Assembly (NCBI GenBank): GCA_045565285.1
Contig: JBJLFR010000032.1
Location: 77,633-141,632 of the forward strand
Direction of reading: 5' to 3'
From: CACIIZ01 sp045565285
GTDB taxonomy: Bacteria; Pseudomonadota; Alphaproteobacteria; Rhodobacterales; Rhodobacteraceae
DNA length: 64,000 nucleotides
Shown: positions 19,133-28,371 of the stretch, one piece after another
Layout: each line of letters starts with the position of its first letter
Numbering within the stretch: the stretch's first letter is position 1
The notes under the pieces: generated by a model
Told to the model about the DNA's origin: nothing
Databases searched by the model: none
The model's input: only the letters and a program-made list of their open reading frames with translations
Made by a program: the position numbers and the translations under genes

Positions 19133-19471
19133 TTAAATTGCATTTTCACCGGTTTCACCGGTTCTAATTCGTATAGCTTCTTCTACACTCAGTACAAAAA
19201 TTTTCCCGTCCCCTATTTTACCAGTTTTTGCTGTTTCTGAAATTATATCAGTAGCTTTTGAGACATTGTCATCAGGGACAACTAATTCAAGTCGAATTTT
19301 AGGAATGTAGTTAACTACATACTCAGCTCCCCTATACATTTCTGTATGACCGGCTTGTCTGCCATACCCTTTGATTTCTGAAACCATTAAACCTTGAACA
19401 CCAATTTCGGTTAGCTTTTCTCTAACTTCTTCAAGCTTGAATGGTTTAATAACTGCAATAATAAGTTTCAT
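19133..19471 (-). CDS. glnK: Nitrogen regulatory PII protein
   Basis: Trimeric signal protein that senses glutamine, 2-oxoglutarate and ATP and gates AmtB. The 112 residues contain the T-loop GHTEMYRGAEYVV with the uridylylation target Tyr51 intact, and the C-terminal EEAIRIRTGETGENAI. AGGAGATC precedes the ATG at 19471. Directly upstream of amtB, the standard pairing. I found no clear sigma-54 (TGGC-N8-TGC) site in the 224 bp upstream. Confidence 0.96.
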   Translation of the reverse strand: MKLIIAVIKPFKLEEVREKLTEIGVQGLMVSEIKGYGRQAGHTEMYRGAEYVVNYIPKIRLELVVPDDNVSKATDIISETAKTGKIGDGKIFVLSVEEAIRIRTGETGENAI

Positions 19472-19695
19472 AAGATCTCCTTAATTTTAAAATCTATTAA
19501 ACAGTTATCTCTAAAAAAATTGAATCAAAGTTAAATTAAAAATTATTAAAATAAATAAATTAAAATTGTTTAATAATTATACAAAAATTTTTAGTTGGTT
19601 AACTTTTAATCAAATCAAAATTGGGATTTTAAATTGATGTGGATTGCTTTATGCATAAGTTCAAGAAAAAAAAATTATTTACCTGACAAAAAATT

Positions 19696-21690
19696 ATGAT
19701 TAACATCTTTAGAAATATATTTATTTTCTTTCAAAAATTAATCGTTTGGTTAGTTTTAAGAATTTTTTTTCTTATACTAATAATTTTTATAACTTTAGTG
19801 GGGTATTTTTATTATCAAATACCATCTATGGAAAATCTTTTAGATGCTAGAGATCGAGGATCTGTAACTTTATTAGATAAAAATGGTGATATTTTTGCAT
19901 GGAGAGGAAAACAATTTGTAGGTTCATTAAGATCTGAAACAGTTAGTCCAACCTTAAAAAAAGCAATTATTTCAGTTGAAGATAAAGGTTTTTATAAACA
20001 TTTAGGAATTTCTATTAGAGGAATTCTTGGAGCCATAGTTATTAATTTAAAAGAAGGCAGAGGACCTCTACAAGGTCATGGAGGTTCAACTATAACACAA
20101 CAAGTAGCTAAATTATTATGTTTGTTACAGTCACAAAATAAAGTTGAACAAGAATGTCGTAAAGCAACTTTAGCTAGAAAATTAATGGAAATCCCATTTT
20201 CTATAGCTATGGAAATTAAGTATTCGAAAGATGAAATTTTGTCAGTTTATTTGAATAGAGTATACTTAGGAGCAGGATCTTATGGATTTGAAGCAGCTTC
20301 CCAAAGGTATTTCAATAAATCTGCAAGAGTTGTTAATTTGGCAGAATCAGCAATGCTTGCTGGTCTTTTAAAAGCTCCATCCAGATTTGCGCCAACAAGA
20401 AATTTAAAAATGGCAACAGAAAGAGCATCAACAGTTCTTAGTCTTATGGTTAAGGAAGGATATATAACTAATAAAGATAAAAAAGTTGCTGAAAAAAATC
20501 CTGCTAAACTTTCAAATAAAGCGAATGAACTAGTCGGTAGTCATTTTGCTAATTGGATTATGAGTTCGACTCCTAGGGAGTTATCTACAGCAACATCAGA
20601 AGATATAATAATAAATACCACATTTGATCCCCTTATTCAGCAAATTATTGAAAGTTCTACTGATGAAATTTTTAATAAATATATCAAAGATGATTCTAAA
20701 GCTGAGTTAGCTATTGTTGTTATGACAAAAGATGGTTTAGTAAGAGCAATGATAGGAGGAAGAGATTTTAAGAATGGGAGGCAAAAATTTAATAGAGCCG
20801 TACAAGCTTTAAGGCAGCCTGGATCAGCATTCAAACCATTCATATATGCAGCAGCTTTAGATCAAGGTTACAGTCCAAATACTATTTTTTTTGATGAACC
20901 AACAGCAATTCAAATAGCAGGTTCAAAAATTTATAAACCAAGAAACTACACAGGAGAATATTTGGGTCCAGTAACACTAAATCAGGCACTAAGTGGTTCT
21001 ATAAATACAGTGGCTGTACAATTAGCAAATGAAATTGGAATCGAAAAAATTCGGTCTATTGCAAAAGACTTTGGTATTCGTTCTGCAATAGGTAAAGGTT
21101 TAGCTGTAGCATTAGGTTCTTCTGAAGTTACTTTATTAGAACTAACGTCATCATATTCAGGATTTTTGTCAAGTGGTAAGAAAGTAAATCCAATAGGTTG
21201 GTTTGATTTGAAAATTAGAGGTGAAAAAGGGGTTTTAATGAGTGCTGACAGATCAGAAGGAATGCAAGTTATTGATCAAAATGCCTCTGCAGCATTATTA
21301 TATATGTTAATTAATGTTGTTGAAAATGGAACAGGAGCTAGAGCAAAAATTCCAGGCTGGGAATTAGCAGGTAAAACAGGAACAAGCCAGTTAATGAAAG
21401 ATGCATGGTTTATTGGATTTAACTCAGAATATGTTTGTGGCATATGGATGGGTTATGATGATAATACACCCTTACAAGGTGTAACTGGTGGTGGGTTACC
21501 AGCTGAATTGTGGTCAAATATTATTAAGGAATTAATAACTCATAACACACCATCTGCTCTTCCATACTTAACACCTGAGGAATTTGAACAATATGCTGGT
21601 GTTAAAAAAGATACTAATAAAATTAATAAAGAAAATCAAAACGGTAGATCAATAATAAAGGCTTTGATAGATACTCTTTTTGGTAATTAA
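19696..21690 (+). CDS. Bifunctional class A penicillin-binding protein (PBP1A type)
   Basis: Inner-membrane peptidoglycan synthase, 664 residues. One transmembrane helix lies near residues 15-38. The GT51 glycosyltransferase domain shows the catalytic Glu in SVEDKGFYKHLGI and GGSTITQQVAKLL. The transpeptidase has the SxxK box in PGSAFKPFIYAAA, SGSINTV as the SxN box and AGKTGTSQ as the KTG box, so both activities should be intact. Shorter than E. coli PBP1A (about 850), lacking its extra outer-membrane-docking insert. Its stop overlaps the convergent mlaC-like gene by 4 bp. Confidence 0.94.
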   Translation: MINIFRNIFIFFQKLIVWLVLRIFFLILIIFITLVGYFYYQIPSMENLLDARDRGSVTLLDKNGDIFAWRGKQFVGSLRSETVSPTLKKAIISVEDKGFYKHLGISIRGILGAIVINLKEGRGPLQGHGGSTITQQVAKLLCLLQSQNKVEQECRKATLARKLMEIPFSIAMEIKYSKDEILSVYLNRVYLGAGSYGFEAASQRYFNKSARVVNLAESAMLAGLLKAPSRFAPTRNLKMATERASTVLSLMVKEGYITNKDKKVAEKNPAKLSNKANELVGSHFANWIMSSTPRELSTATSEDIIINTTFDPLIQQIIESSTDEIFNKYIKDDSKAELAIVVMTKDGLVRAMIGGRDFKNGRQKFNRAVQALRQPGSAFKPFIYAAALDQGYSPNTIFFDEPTAIQIAGSKIYKPRNYTGEYLGPVTLNQALSGSINTVAVQLANEIGIEKIRSIAKDFGIRSAIGKGLAVALGSSEVTLLELTSSYSGFLSSGKKVNPIGWFDLKIRGEKGVLMSADRSEGMQVIDQNASAALLYMLINVVENGTGARAKIPGWELAGKTGTSQLMKDAWFIGFNSEYVCGIWMGYDDNTPLQGVTGGGLPAELWSNIIKELITHNTPSALPYLTPEEFEQYAGVKKDTNKINKENQNGRSIIKALIDTLFGN

Positions 21691-22328
21691 TAATTTAACA
21701 AAGAATTAATTAGTTTATTTATTGAATTACCTTCTTTTGAGTATTGATTCCTTATTTCACCTCTTTCTGTTGTTAGAAGAGATATGCCCTCAATTTTCAA
21801 ATCTATCATTTTAAAAACTCCACTTGCATCTGAAACTTGCCACCCAACTTTAATAGGAGCACTACCAGGCATTAATAACCTAGTTTCCACCATAATTCCT
21901 GCTTTACCACCAGAATCTCTACTTTTTTCAATAAGCATTTCTGCCCCTACAAATTCAGAAAATTGAGCAGTATACTTCTTTGCCAGATACTGTCTAAACG
22001 CATTTATAAAACTATTACGCTCATTTTGATTTAGTTTCCTCCATGGTGATCCTAAAACTGCTCTAGCTATTATAGGAACATCAGCATGTCTATCAAATAA
22101 TTTAAGAAGAGAATTTTTCTTATTTTTATCACTTGAGTTTTGATTAATAATGGAGAAAAGGTCATTAAATATTTTTTTTGATAGAATTTCAGCTTTTGTT
22201 ATTCTAGAAGATTTAGAATTTGCAAAATCAATGTTTATAAAGAATAAACTAGCAAAAAACAAAATATAAAGAAAAGAAAAAGATCTCCTAGTTAGTAGTT
22301 CACTTGGTTTTTTTTTGTTTATTTTCAA
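21687..22328 (-). CDS. mlaC: MlaC-type phospholipid-binding protein
   Basis: Periplasmic lipid shuttle of the Mla (Ttg2D) family, carrying phospholipids between the outer and inner membranes. 213 residues with an N-terminal hydrophobic export segment (SFLYILFFASLFFINIDFAN). Family features include LLKLFDRHADVPIIARAVLG, WRKLNQNERNSFINAF and the C-terminal FKMIDLKIEGISLLTTERGE. No other mla genes are adjacent in the window. It is divergent from the RidA-like gene. Confidence 0.85.
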   Translation of the reverse strand: MKINKKKPSELLTRRSFSFLYILFFASLFFINIDFANSKSSRITKAEILSKKIFNDLFSIINQNSSDKNKKNSLLKLFDRHADVPIIARAVLGSPWRKLNQNERNSFINAFRQYLAKKYTAQFSEFVGAEMLIEKSRDSGGKAGIMVETRLLMPGSAPIKVGWQVSDASGVFKMIDLKIEGISLLTTERGEIRNQYSKEGNSINKLINSLLNY

Positions 22329-22445
22329 TGGTTCCTCTAGTTACTAAAAAAATTGCAACTTGATATAGTTCTTTTTAAATTAATATAAAAATGTATATAC
22401 TAATTAGATATTATAATTAAAATAAAGTAAAATAAAAATAAAACA

Positions 22446-22916
22446 GTGAAAATTAAAATGGTTAATATTCAAGAAAAGTTAAAAATTTTATCATTAACAC
22501 TTCCAGATGCTCCAGCTCCAGCAGCTAATTATTTACCGTATGTAATTTCAAATAACTTACTTTTTATTTCTGGACAAATTTCTAGTGATAAAAATGGATT
22601 AATTCAAGGATTAGTTGGAGAAAATATGAGTATAGACGATGGATATAGAGCAGCTCAAAATTGCGGACTTTCTTTAATAGCTCATTTGAATAAAGCAATA
22701 GATAGTGATTTCAAGAAATTTAAACGCGTAATTAGGATAGCTGGTTTTGTGAATTCAACAAGTGATTTTCAAGATCATCCTAAAGTTGTAAATGGTGCTT
22801 CTGATCTTATGGTAAATGTTTTTGGAGAGAGTGGAAAACATATGAGAATCGCTTTAGGAGCAACTTTACCATTAGGTGTAGCAGTAGAAGTAGAAGGTTT
22901 ATTTGAATTAAACTGA
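22446..22916 (+). CDS. RidA/YjgF-family protein
   Basis: Member of the reactive enamine/imine deaminase family, 156 residues. The N-terminal segment DAPAPAANYLPYVISNNLLFISGQIS is typical of the longer RidA subgroup; the C-terminal GKHMRIALGATLPLGVAVEVEG holds the usual Arg and the Val-Glu-Val-Glu end. The frame opens at GTG 22446, but ATG 22458 (MVNIQEKL) may be the true start; neither has a good ribosome site. It is followed 2 bp later by a GDPD gene, suggesting an operon with that gene and the next two. Confidence 0.88.
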   Translation: MKIKMVNIQEKLKILSLTLPDAPAPAANYLPYVISNNLLFISGQISSDKNGLIQGLVGENMSIDDGYRAAQNCGLSLIAHLNKAIDSDFKKFKRVIRIAGFVNSTSDFQDHPKVVNGASDLMVNVFGESGKHMRIALGATLPLGVAVEVEGLFELN

Positions 22917-22918
22917 AA

Positions 22919-23689
22919 ATGTTTAACATTTTGAATAAACTTCCAAAAAGTTTTATTAATAAACCAATAGCACATAGGGGTTTTCATGATTGCAATGGAA
23001 GTTTTAAAAAAGGATTTGGACCTGAAAATTCTAGAGAATCCATACTTTATGCGGTTCAAAATGGTTTAGGTATCGAAATTGATGTTAGGTTCACTAAGGA
23101 TTATGTACCAATAGTTATTCATGATAATTATTTGAAAAGATTGTGTGGTGTTGATAATTATTTATCAAATATAAATTACAATGAATTAAAACATCTAAAA
23201 TTAATAAATCATGAAAATTTACCAACCTTAGAAGAAATACTTTCAATTGTTAATGGAAGTACTCCTATTTTAATTGAATTTAAAAAATTCAAAAAAAATC
23301 AAGATCATAATCATATAAAAAAAGGACTATATTTTATTTTAAAAAAATATTCAGGACCATTAGCATTAATGTCTTTTGACCTTAAGTTAGTAGTTCATTT
23401 TTCAAAAAAATTACCAAATATAATAAGGGGATTGGTTTTAGAAAAATATGATCATAATAAAAAAATTTTTAGTTCAAAAATTGAAAGTAGAATTACTGAA
23501 TATCAAATGCAAAGAAATGGAATTGGTTTCGTTTCCATTAAATACAATCAATTAACCAAAGAGTTTTATAATTTAAATAAAAGAAAAAAAAGAGATGTAA
23601 TATCTTGGACTATAAATTCTAGTTTTGATGCAAGAAGAATAAAAAACTTATGTGATAATATTACTTTTGAAGGCTTTAGGCCAACTTAA
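22919..23689 (+). CDS. Glycerophosphodiester phosphodiesterase
   Basis: Hydrolyses glycerophosphodiesters to glycerol-3-phosphate and an alcohol, 256 residues, TIM-barrel GDPD fold. Catalytic His and metal ligands are visible in AHRGFHD, FGPENSRESI and GIEIDVRFTKDYVPIVIHD. No signal peptide, so a cytosolic UgpQ-like role is likely. Sits 2 bp after the RidA gene and 17 bp before the next gene. Confidence 0.92.
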   Translation: MFNILNKLPKSFINKPIAHRGFHDCNGSFKKGFGPENSRESILYAVQNGLGIEIDVRFTKDYVPIVIHDNYLKRLCGVDNYLSNINYNELKHLKLINHENLPTLEEILSIVNGSTPILIEFKKFKKNQDHNHIKKGLYFILKKYSGPLALMSFDLKLVVHFSKKLPNIIRGLVLEKYDHNKKIFSSKIESRITEYQMQRNGIGFVSIKYNQLTKEFYNLNKRKKRDVISWTINSSFDARRIKNLCDNITFEGFRPT

Positions 23690-23706
23690 AAAAAGGAAAA
23701 TCTTAA

Positions 23707-24885
23707 TTGTATAAGAAAAATGTTAAGATCGATTTTATACAAAAAATAAAACTTATTGAAAAAAAACAATGGGATTTATGTGCTTGTCCAGAAGTTTTAG
23801 AAGGAAAGAAACCAATAGATCCTTTTACAACATATAATTTTATTTCAGCATTAGAAAATAGTGGATCAGTTGGTAAAGGTACCGGTTGGCATAGCTGTCA
23901 TTTAGTTGCTAAAATAGAAAATCAAGTAATTGCAGTTATGCCCTTATATTTAAAAGGCCATTCACAAGGTGAGTATATTTTTGATCATAATTGGGCACAA
24001 GCGTATCATAATTTTGGTGGTAATTATTATCCCAAATTACAATCTGCAGTTCCTTTTACCCCTGCTTCAGGTAGAAGGTTTCTAATAAAAAAAGGTTTTG
24101 AAAAGGAGGGAAGGGATGCTCTTGAAAAAGGAATTATCAGTTTAGCTATTAATAATAATGTTTCATCTGCACATATTACATTTTGTACTCCTTCAGAAGC
24201 AAAAGAAGTTTCTGAAAATAATTTCAAAAAAAGAAAAACTCTTCAATATCACTGGGTAAATAAAGGATTTGGTAATTTTGAAGATTTTTTAAATTCTCTA
24301 GTAAGTAGAAAGCGTAAAGCGATCAAAAAAGAACGAAAGATGGCTTATAGTTTATTTAGAGATAAAGGAGGTATTTTTTGTTTCACTGGATCAGAATTAG
24401 AAGATGAACATTGGGATAGTTTTTGGGATTTTTATCAAGATACAGGGAATAGAAAATGGGGTTATCCATATTTAACAAGAGATTTTTTTAGGATAATTAA
24501 TAAAACTATGTCAGATAATATATTATTAATTTTAGCAATAGAAAATAATAAACCAATTGCAGGAGCACTGAATTTCATAGGTGGTGATACTTTGTTTGGA
24601 AGGTATTGGGGTTGTTCAAAATATCATTCATGTTTGCATTATGAACTTTGTTATTATCAAGCAATAGAATATGCTCTTAAAAACCATATCAATAAAGTAG
24701 AGGCTGGTGCACAAGGTGAACATAAAATAAGTAGGGGTTACTTACCTAGTTTTGTATATTCTTTACATTGGTTTTCAAATACATCTTTTAGAAATGCAAT
24801 TTCTGATTATTTAGATAAAGAAGAAAAAGTCATTGATAAGGAATATAATATCTTAATGGAAACAAGTCCTTTTAAAAAATCATAG
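23707..24885 (+). CDS. COG3146-type acyltransferase (GNAT fold; 'peptidogalycan' family)
   Basis: 392-residue protein of the DUF482/FemAB-like acyltransferase family, widespread in alphaproteobacteria and of unestablished substrate. Starts at TTG 23707 after an AAAAGGAAAA site. Recognisable segments include DPFTTYNFISALENSGSVG, GKGTGWHSCHL, HNWAQAYHNFGGNYYPK and the C-terminal EAGAQGEHKISRGYLP. Lies between the GDPD gene and phhB, all with short spacers, so co-transcription is likely. Family identification is by pattern only. Confidence 0.8.
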   Translation: MYKKNVKIDFIQKIKLIEKKQWDLCACPEVLEGKKPIDPFTTYNFISALENSGSVGKGTGWHSCHLVAKIENQVIAVMPLYLKGHSQGEYIFDHNWAQAYHNFGGNYYPKLQSAVPFTPASGRRFLIKKGFEKEGRDALEKGIISLAINNNVSSAHITFCTPSEAKEVSENNFKKRKTLQYHWVNKGFGNFEDFLNSLVSRKRKAIKKERKMAYSLFRDKGGIFCFTGSELEDEHWDSFWDFYQDTGNRKWGYPYLTRDFFRIINKTMSDNILLILAIENNKPIAGALNFIGGDTLFGRYWGCSKYHSCLHYELCYYQAIEYALKNHINKVEAGAQGEHKISRGYLPSFVYSLHWFSNTSFRNAISDYLDKEEKVIDKEYNILMETSPFKKS

Positions 24886-24896
24886 GAGAAAAAATT

Positions 24897-25199
24897 TTGG
24901 CTTACAAATTAAATAATGAAGATAAGAAAAAATTTATTAAAGAACAAACTAAAAGTGGTTGGGAATATGACGAAGAAAATGATTCTATTTATAAAAAATT
25001 TGAATTTAAAAATTTCATAGATGCATTTTCTTGGATGACAAAAGTAGCTTTATTTGCTGAAAAGATAAACCATCATCCTGAGTGGTTTAATGTCTATAAA
25101 ACTGTAGAAGTAACTCTCAAAACACATGATTTAAACTCTCTTAGTGATTTGGATAAAAAATTATCTGAACAAATGGATCTTTTTTTACTAAATAATTGA
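24897..25199 (+). CDS. phhB: Pterin-4a-carbinolamine dehydratase
   Basis: Recycles the pterin cofactor of aromatic amino-acid hydroxylases, 100 residues. The catalytic His motif NHHPEWFNVYKTVEVTLKTHD is complete. TTG start with AGGAG 8 bp upstream. No phenylalanine hydroxylase gene is seen in the window, so the partner may lie elsewhere or the protein may serve another pterin role. It ends 3 bp before the convergent peroxiredoxin gene. Confidence 0.92.
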   Translation: MAYKLNNEDKKKFIKEQTKSGWEYDEENDSIYKKFEFKNFIDAFSWMTKVALFAEKINHHPEWFNVYKTVEVTLKTHDLNSLSDLDKKLSEQMDLFLLNN

Positions 25200-25202
25200 A
25201 AG

Positions 25203-25697
25203 CTATTCTTCAATTTGCCTTAAAATATTTTTTCCTGATGTAACGTCACAAACACCTCTTTCTTCTTCAATCAAAAGATTTTGTATAATTAGATTATTTA
25301 AAATTATACAAAATCTTTTTGACCTATTAATAAAACCAATCTCAGGGCTGCTAAAAGACAATTTTAGTTTTCTTACCAACTTACCATCAGGATCTGTTAT
25401 AAACTTTAAGCCACTTTCAATAGCACCAGTTTGTTCTGCCCATACTTTGGTGACATGTATATCATTTACAACCAAACAAAAAACTTCATTTATACCTTTA
25501 ATTTTAAAATTATCAATTTTATCTTTGATACTTGGTATATGATAGTTTGAACAAGTGGGTGTGAAAGCTCCCGGCATTCCAAAAAGGACTATTTTTTTAT
25601 TAGCAAATATCAGGTTCGTAATAGTTCTTTTCATATTTCCTTCATTATATAGATATAAACTGCTCTCAGGAAACGTATCGCCAACTTGAATTTTCAT
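25203..25697 (-). CDS. Peroxiredoxin (Prx5/redoxin type)
   Basis: Thiol peroxidase of the AhpC/TSA-redoxin superfamily, 164 residues. The peroxidatic Cys is residue 49 in PGAFTPTCSNYHIP; the WAEQTGA segment and the Arg-containing C-terminal half complete the Prx5 pattern. A second Cys near the C terminus (about residue 154) could resolve the sulfenate. The gene contains a striking 15-bp inverted repeat near its 3' end (see separate entry). Confidence 0.92.
   Translation of the reverse strand: MKIQVGDTFPESSLYLYNEGNMKRTITNLIFANKKIVLFGMPGAFTPTCSNYHIPSIKDKIDNFKIKGINEVFCLVVNDIHVTKVWAEQTGAIESGLKFITDPDGKLVRKLKLSFSSPEIGFINRSKRFCIILNNLIIQNLLIEEERGVCDVTSGKNILRQIEE
25276..25320 (+). terminator. Inverted repeat inside peroxiredoxin gene, possible terminator of the opposing operon
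   Basis: AGATTTTGTATAATT (25276-25290) and its exact complement AATTATACAAAATCT (25302-25316) flank an 11-nt spacer. On the plus strand the second arm runs into TTTTTT-like sequence (CTTTTTG). This looks like an intrinsic terminator for the RidA-GDPD-acyltransferase-phhB operon, placed within the 3' part of the convergent peroxiredoxin coding sequence. Terminator function is inferred. Confidence 0.5.
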
Positions 25698-25778
25698 ATT
25701 TTTATTCCATTGGTTGATATTTTTTTGGATTTATATATTAATATTTTCATATTGTTCAATTTTTAGATAAAGTAATAT

Positions 25779-26996
25779 ATGCCCGATATAATTGCAATTG
25801 GTGGTGGTCAAGCTAGCTTTTCCTTTGTAAGCAAATTAAGGTCACTTGGTTATAAAAAATCAATTAGTCTTATTTGTGCTGAAAACGATTTACCCTATCA
25901 AAGGCCCCCGCTATCAAAAAAATTTCTAGTTGGTGATCTTGAAAAGGAACGCCTATTTCTTAGGCAGCAAAGTTTTTATGATCAAAATAATATAGAAGTT
26001 ATAAAAGGGAAAAAAGCAAAAGAAATTGATAGAAAAAAAAGCCAAATACTCTTGGATAATGGACAATCATTAAAATATACAAAACTTTTTCTTGGTTTAG
26101 GTTCAGAACCACGGTTGCTTTCAAAGGAGTTAACTAATGGTATACCAAATATATTCTATTTAAGAAACATAGGAGATATAAATTTGATATCTCATCAGTT
26201 TCTTAATAAAAAAAAATTATTAATTTTAGGCGGTGGATTTATTGGTCTTGAGGTAGCATCTGTTGCTAGAAAACTTGGAATTGATGTTACCATAATTGAA
26301 TCTCAAGAAAGAATTTTGAAAAGAACATCTTCAGAAATAGTGGCAAACTATCTAAAAAATATACATATCTCTAATGGAGTAATTATAAAAGAAAAAACAT
26401 TTGTTAAAAAATTTCTTTACGATGAAAAAGAATTTTTTGGTGTTTTGACCAATAATAATGAAGAAATTTATGCTGATCTATTGATTGCTGGAATTGGTGT
26501 TGAACCTAATACTAAAATTGCAGTTAACGCCGGATTATCTATTGATAATGGAATTGTTGTTAATGTAAATTGCAGGACAAATGATCCAACAATTTATGCT
26601 GCTGGTGATTGTGCAAGTTTTCCTTATAAAGGTAATCTTATAAGATTAGAGTCTGTTGGAAACGCTATAGAGCAATCTGAGATTGCTGCTGAAAATGTTA
26701 TGGGTAACAAATTAAAATATCAACCTACTCCATGGTTTTGGTCTGATCAATTCGATACTAAACTACAAATTGCTGGTTTAAATACTGGCTTTACTAGTGT
26801 TTTCCATAGAATGGAAAATGATAAGAATTCATTTTGGTATTATAAAAAAGATAGATTAGTATCAGTTGATGCTTTCAATGATTCAAAGAGTTACATGATT
26901 GGAAAAAAATTTTTAGAGATGAAAATAAATCCAAGCCCTTCAGACATTATTTCCACAAAAATTAATTTAAAAAAACTACTAAGAAAAGTTAAATGA
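25779..26996 (+). CDS. FAD-dependent NAD(P)H:ferredoxin-type reductase
   Basis: 405-residue flavoprotein of the rhodocoxin/putidaredoxin reductase family. FAD-binding IAIGGGQASFSFVSKLRSLGY at the N terminus, LPYQRPPLSKKFL contacting flavin, the NAD-binding LILGGGFIGLEVASVARKLG, and the second FAD motif TIYAAGDCASFP. A reductase C-terminal domain follows. The redox partner is not adjacent. Its TGA overlaps the rsmD start (ATGA), indicating translational coupling. Confidence 0.9.
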   Translation: MPDIIAIGGGQASFSFVSKLRSLGYKKSISLICAENDLPYQRPPLSKKFLVGDLEKERLFLRQQSFYDQNNIEVIKGKKAKEIDRKKSQILLDNGQSLKYTKLFLGLGSEPRLLSKELTNGIPNIFYLRNIGDINLISHQFLNKKKLLILGGGFIGLEVASVARKLGIDVTIIESQERILKRTSSEIVANYLKNIHISNGVIIKEKTFVKKFLYDEKEFFGVLTNNNEEIYADLLIAGIGVEPNTKIAVNAGLSIDNGIVVNVNCRTNDPTIYAAGDCASFPYKGNLIRLESVGNAIEQSEIAAENVMGNKLKYQPTPWFWSDQFDTKLQIAGLNTGFTSVFHRMENDKNSFWYYKKDRLVSVDAFNDSKSYMIGKKFLEMKINPSPSDIISTKINLKKLLRKVK

Positions 26997-27550
26997 GAGT
27001 TGTTGGAGGAAAATGGAAAAGTAGAAAAATTAATGGGCTTTTCAAAGTATCTCACAATCACGTTATCCGTCCTACTACAGATAGAGTTAAAGAAAATATA
27101 TTTAATATTTTAGAGAATTTGGGTATTGGAAATTCAATTTCTGGGGCTAGAGTATTAGATGTTTTTTGTGGAACTGGTGCAATGGGTATTGAATCAATAT
27201 CTAGAGGAGCATCTTTTTGTCACTTTATAGACAAATCCGTAATTTCAAGGCAAATAACTTTAGATAATGTTCGCAGTCTTTCTTGTGAGAAAGAAACACA
27301 ATTTATACTAAAAAATATATTAGAAATAGGTACATGTGAACATGGAAAAGCTGATCTAATTTTTTTAGATCCTCCATATCAAAATCAAATTGCCGAGGAA
27401 TCAATACAAAAATTATTAAAATTTGGTTGGATTGATGAAAATACACTGATAATCTTGGAAAAAGGAAAAAATGAAATTTTTAAATCAAAGTTTCATTTAA
27501 TTGATAAAAGGGTTTATGGAAATACTGAAATTTTATTTTTAAAGTTTTAG
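26993..27550 (+). CDS. rsmD: 16S rRNA (guanine966-N2)-methyltransferase
   Basis: Methylates G966 of 16S rRNA. 185 residues starting MRVVGGKWKSRKING, with the family RPTTDRVKENIFNIL, the SAM-binding motif VLDVFCGTGAMGIESISRGA and the catalytic DPPY in IFLDPPYQNQ. Start overlaps the preceding reductase stop by 4 bp. Confidence 0.95.
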   Translation: MRVVGGKWKSRKINGLFKVSHNHVIRPTTDRVKENIFNILENLGIGNSISGARVLDVFCGTGAMGIESISRGASFCHFIDKSVISRQITLDNVRSLSCEKETQFILKNILEIGTCEHGKADLIFLDPPYQNQIAEESIQKLLKFGWIDENTLIILEKGKNEIFKSKFHLIDKRVYGNTEILFLKF

Positions 27551-27624
27551 TTAATTAGATAAAGTTATTTACTTTGATAGAAAAAAAATATAATCCAAAA
27601 TTTTTAATTATATGAGAATTACAT

Positions 27625-28371
27625 TTGGGAAATAAATATACAGATTTTGGTTTTTCGCAAGTAAGAACTAAAGATAAATCTAATTTAGTAAAAAATATCT
27701 TTGAAAATGTTTCTTCTAATTATGATTTAATGAACGATTTTATGAGTTTGGGCATACATAGAGTATGGAAAGATTTTATGTTAGATTGGTTAGCACCTAG
27801 AAGTGGACAAAATCTAGTAGATGTTGCTGGTGGAACAGGAGATATAGCGCTAGATTTTATAAAAAGAGCAAAAAAAAATGTTAATGCAACTATTGTAGAC
27901 CTTACAGAATCTATGATGGTGGAGGGTCAAAAAAAATTAATAGATATCCCTAAAGATTCAAAAATAAATTGGGTCTGTGGGGATGCTATGTTCATGCCAT
28001 TTAATAATAATTCATTTGATGTTTACACAATTTCCTTTGGAATAAGAAATGTAACTAGTCTTTCTAAGACTTTATCTGAAGCATATAGGGTTTTAAAACC
28101 AGGTGGAAGAATAATGATACTAGAATTTTCATCCGTAAATAATGATTTAATTTCCTGGTTTTATGATAAATACTCTTTTAATATAATACCCAAGTTAGGT
28201 GAATTGATAGCGAATGATAGAGAAAGTTACCAATATTTAGTTGAAAGTATAAGAAAATTCCCTGATCAAGACACATTTTCTGAAATGATTATTAATGAAG
28301 GATTTAAAAAAGTTAAATACAGAGATCTTACCTTTGGAATTGCTGCATTGCATTCTGCATGGAAAATTTAA
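27625..28371 (+). CDS. ubiE: Ubiquinone/menaquinone C-methyltransferase
   Basis: SAM-dependent C-methylation in ubiquinone synthesis, 248 residues. Motifs NVSSNYDLMNDFMSLGIHR, VDVAGGTGDIALDFI (SAM binding) and GIRNVTSLSKTLSEAYRVLKPGG are diagnostic. TTG start at 27625. It abuts ubiB with no gap, forming a ubiE-ubiB operon usual in alphaproteobacteria. Confidence 0.96.
   Translation: MGNKYTDFGFSQVRTKDKSNLVKNIFENVSSNYDLMNDFMSLGIHRVWKDFMLDWLAPRSGQNLVDVAGGTGDIALDFIKRAKKNVNATIVDLTESMMVEGQKKLIDIPKDSKINWVCGDAMFMPFNNNSFDVYTISFGIRNVTSLSKTLSEAYRVLKPGGRIMILEFSSVNNDLISWFYDKYSFNIIPKLGELIANDRESYQYLVESIRKFPDQDTFSEMIINEGFKKVKYRDLTFGIAALHSAWKI

Noticed and set aside
19472..19695. Sigma-54 promoter for glnK-amtB
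   Set aside because: I could not find a TGGC-N8-TGC element on the relevant strand, so nitrogen control through sigma-54 is not supported by sequence.
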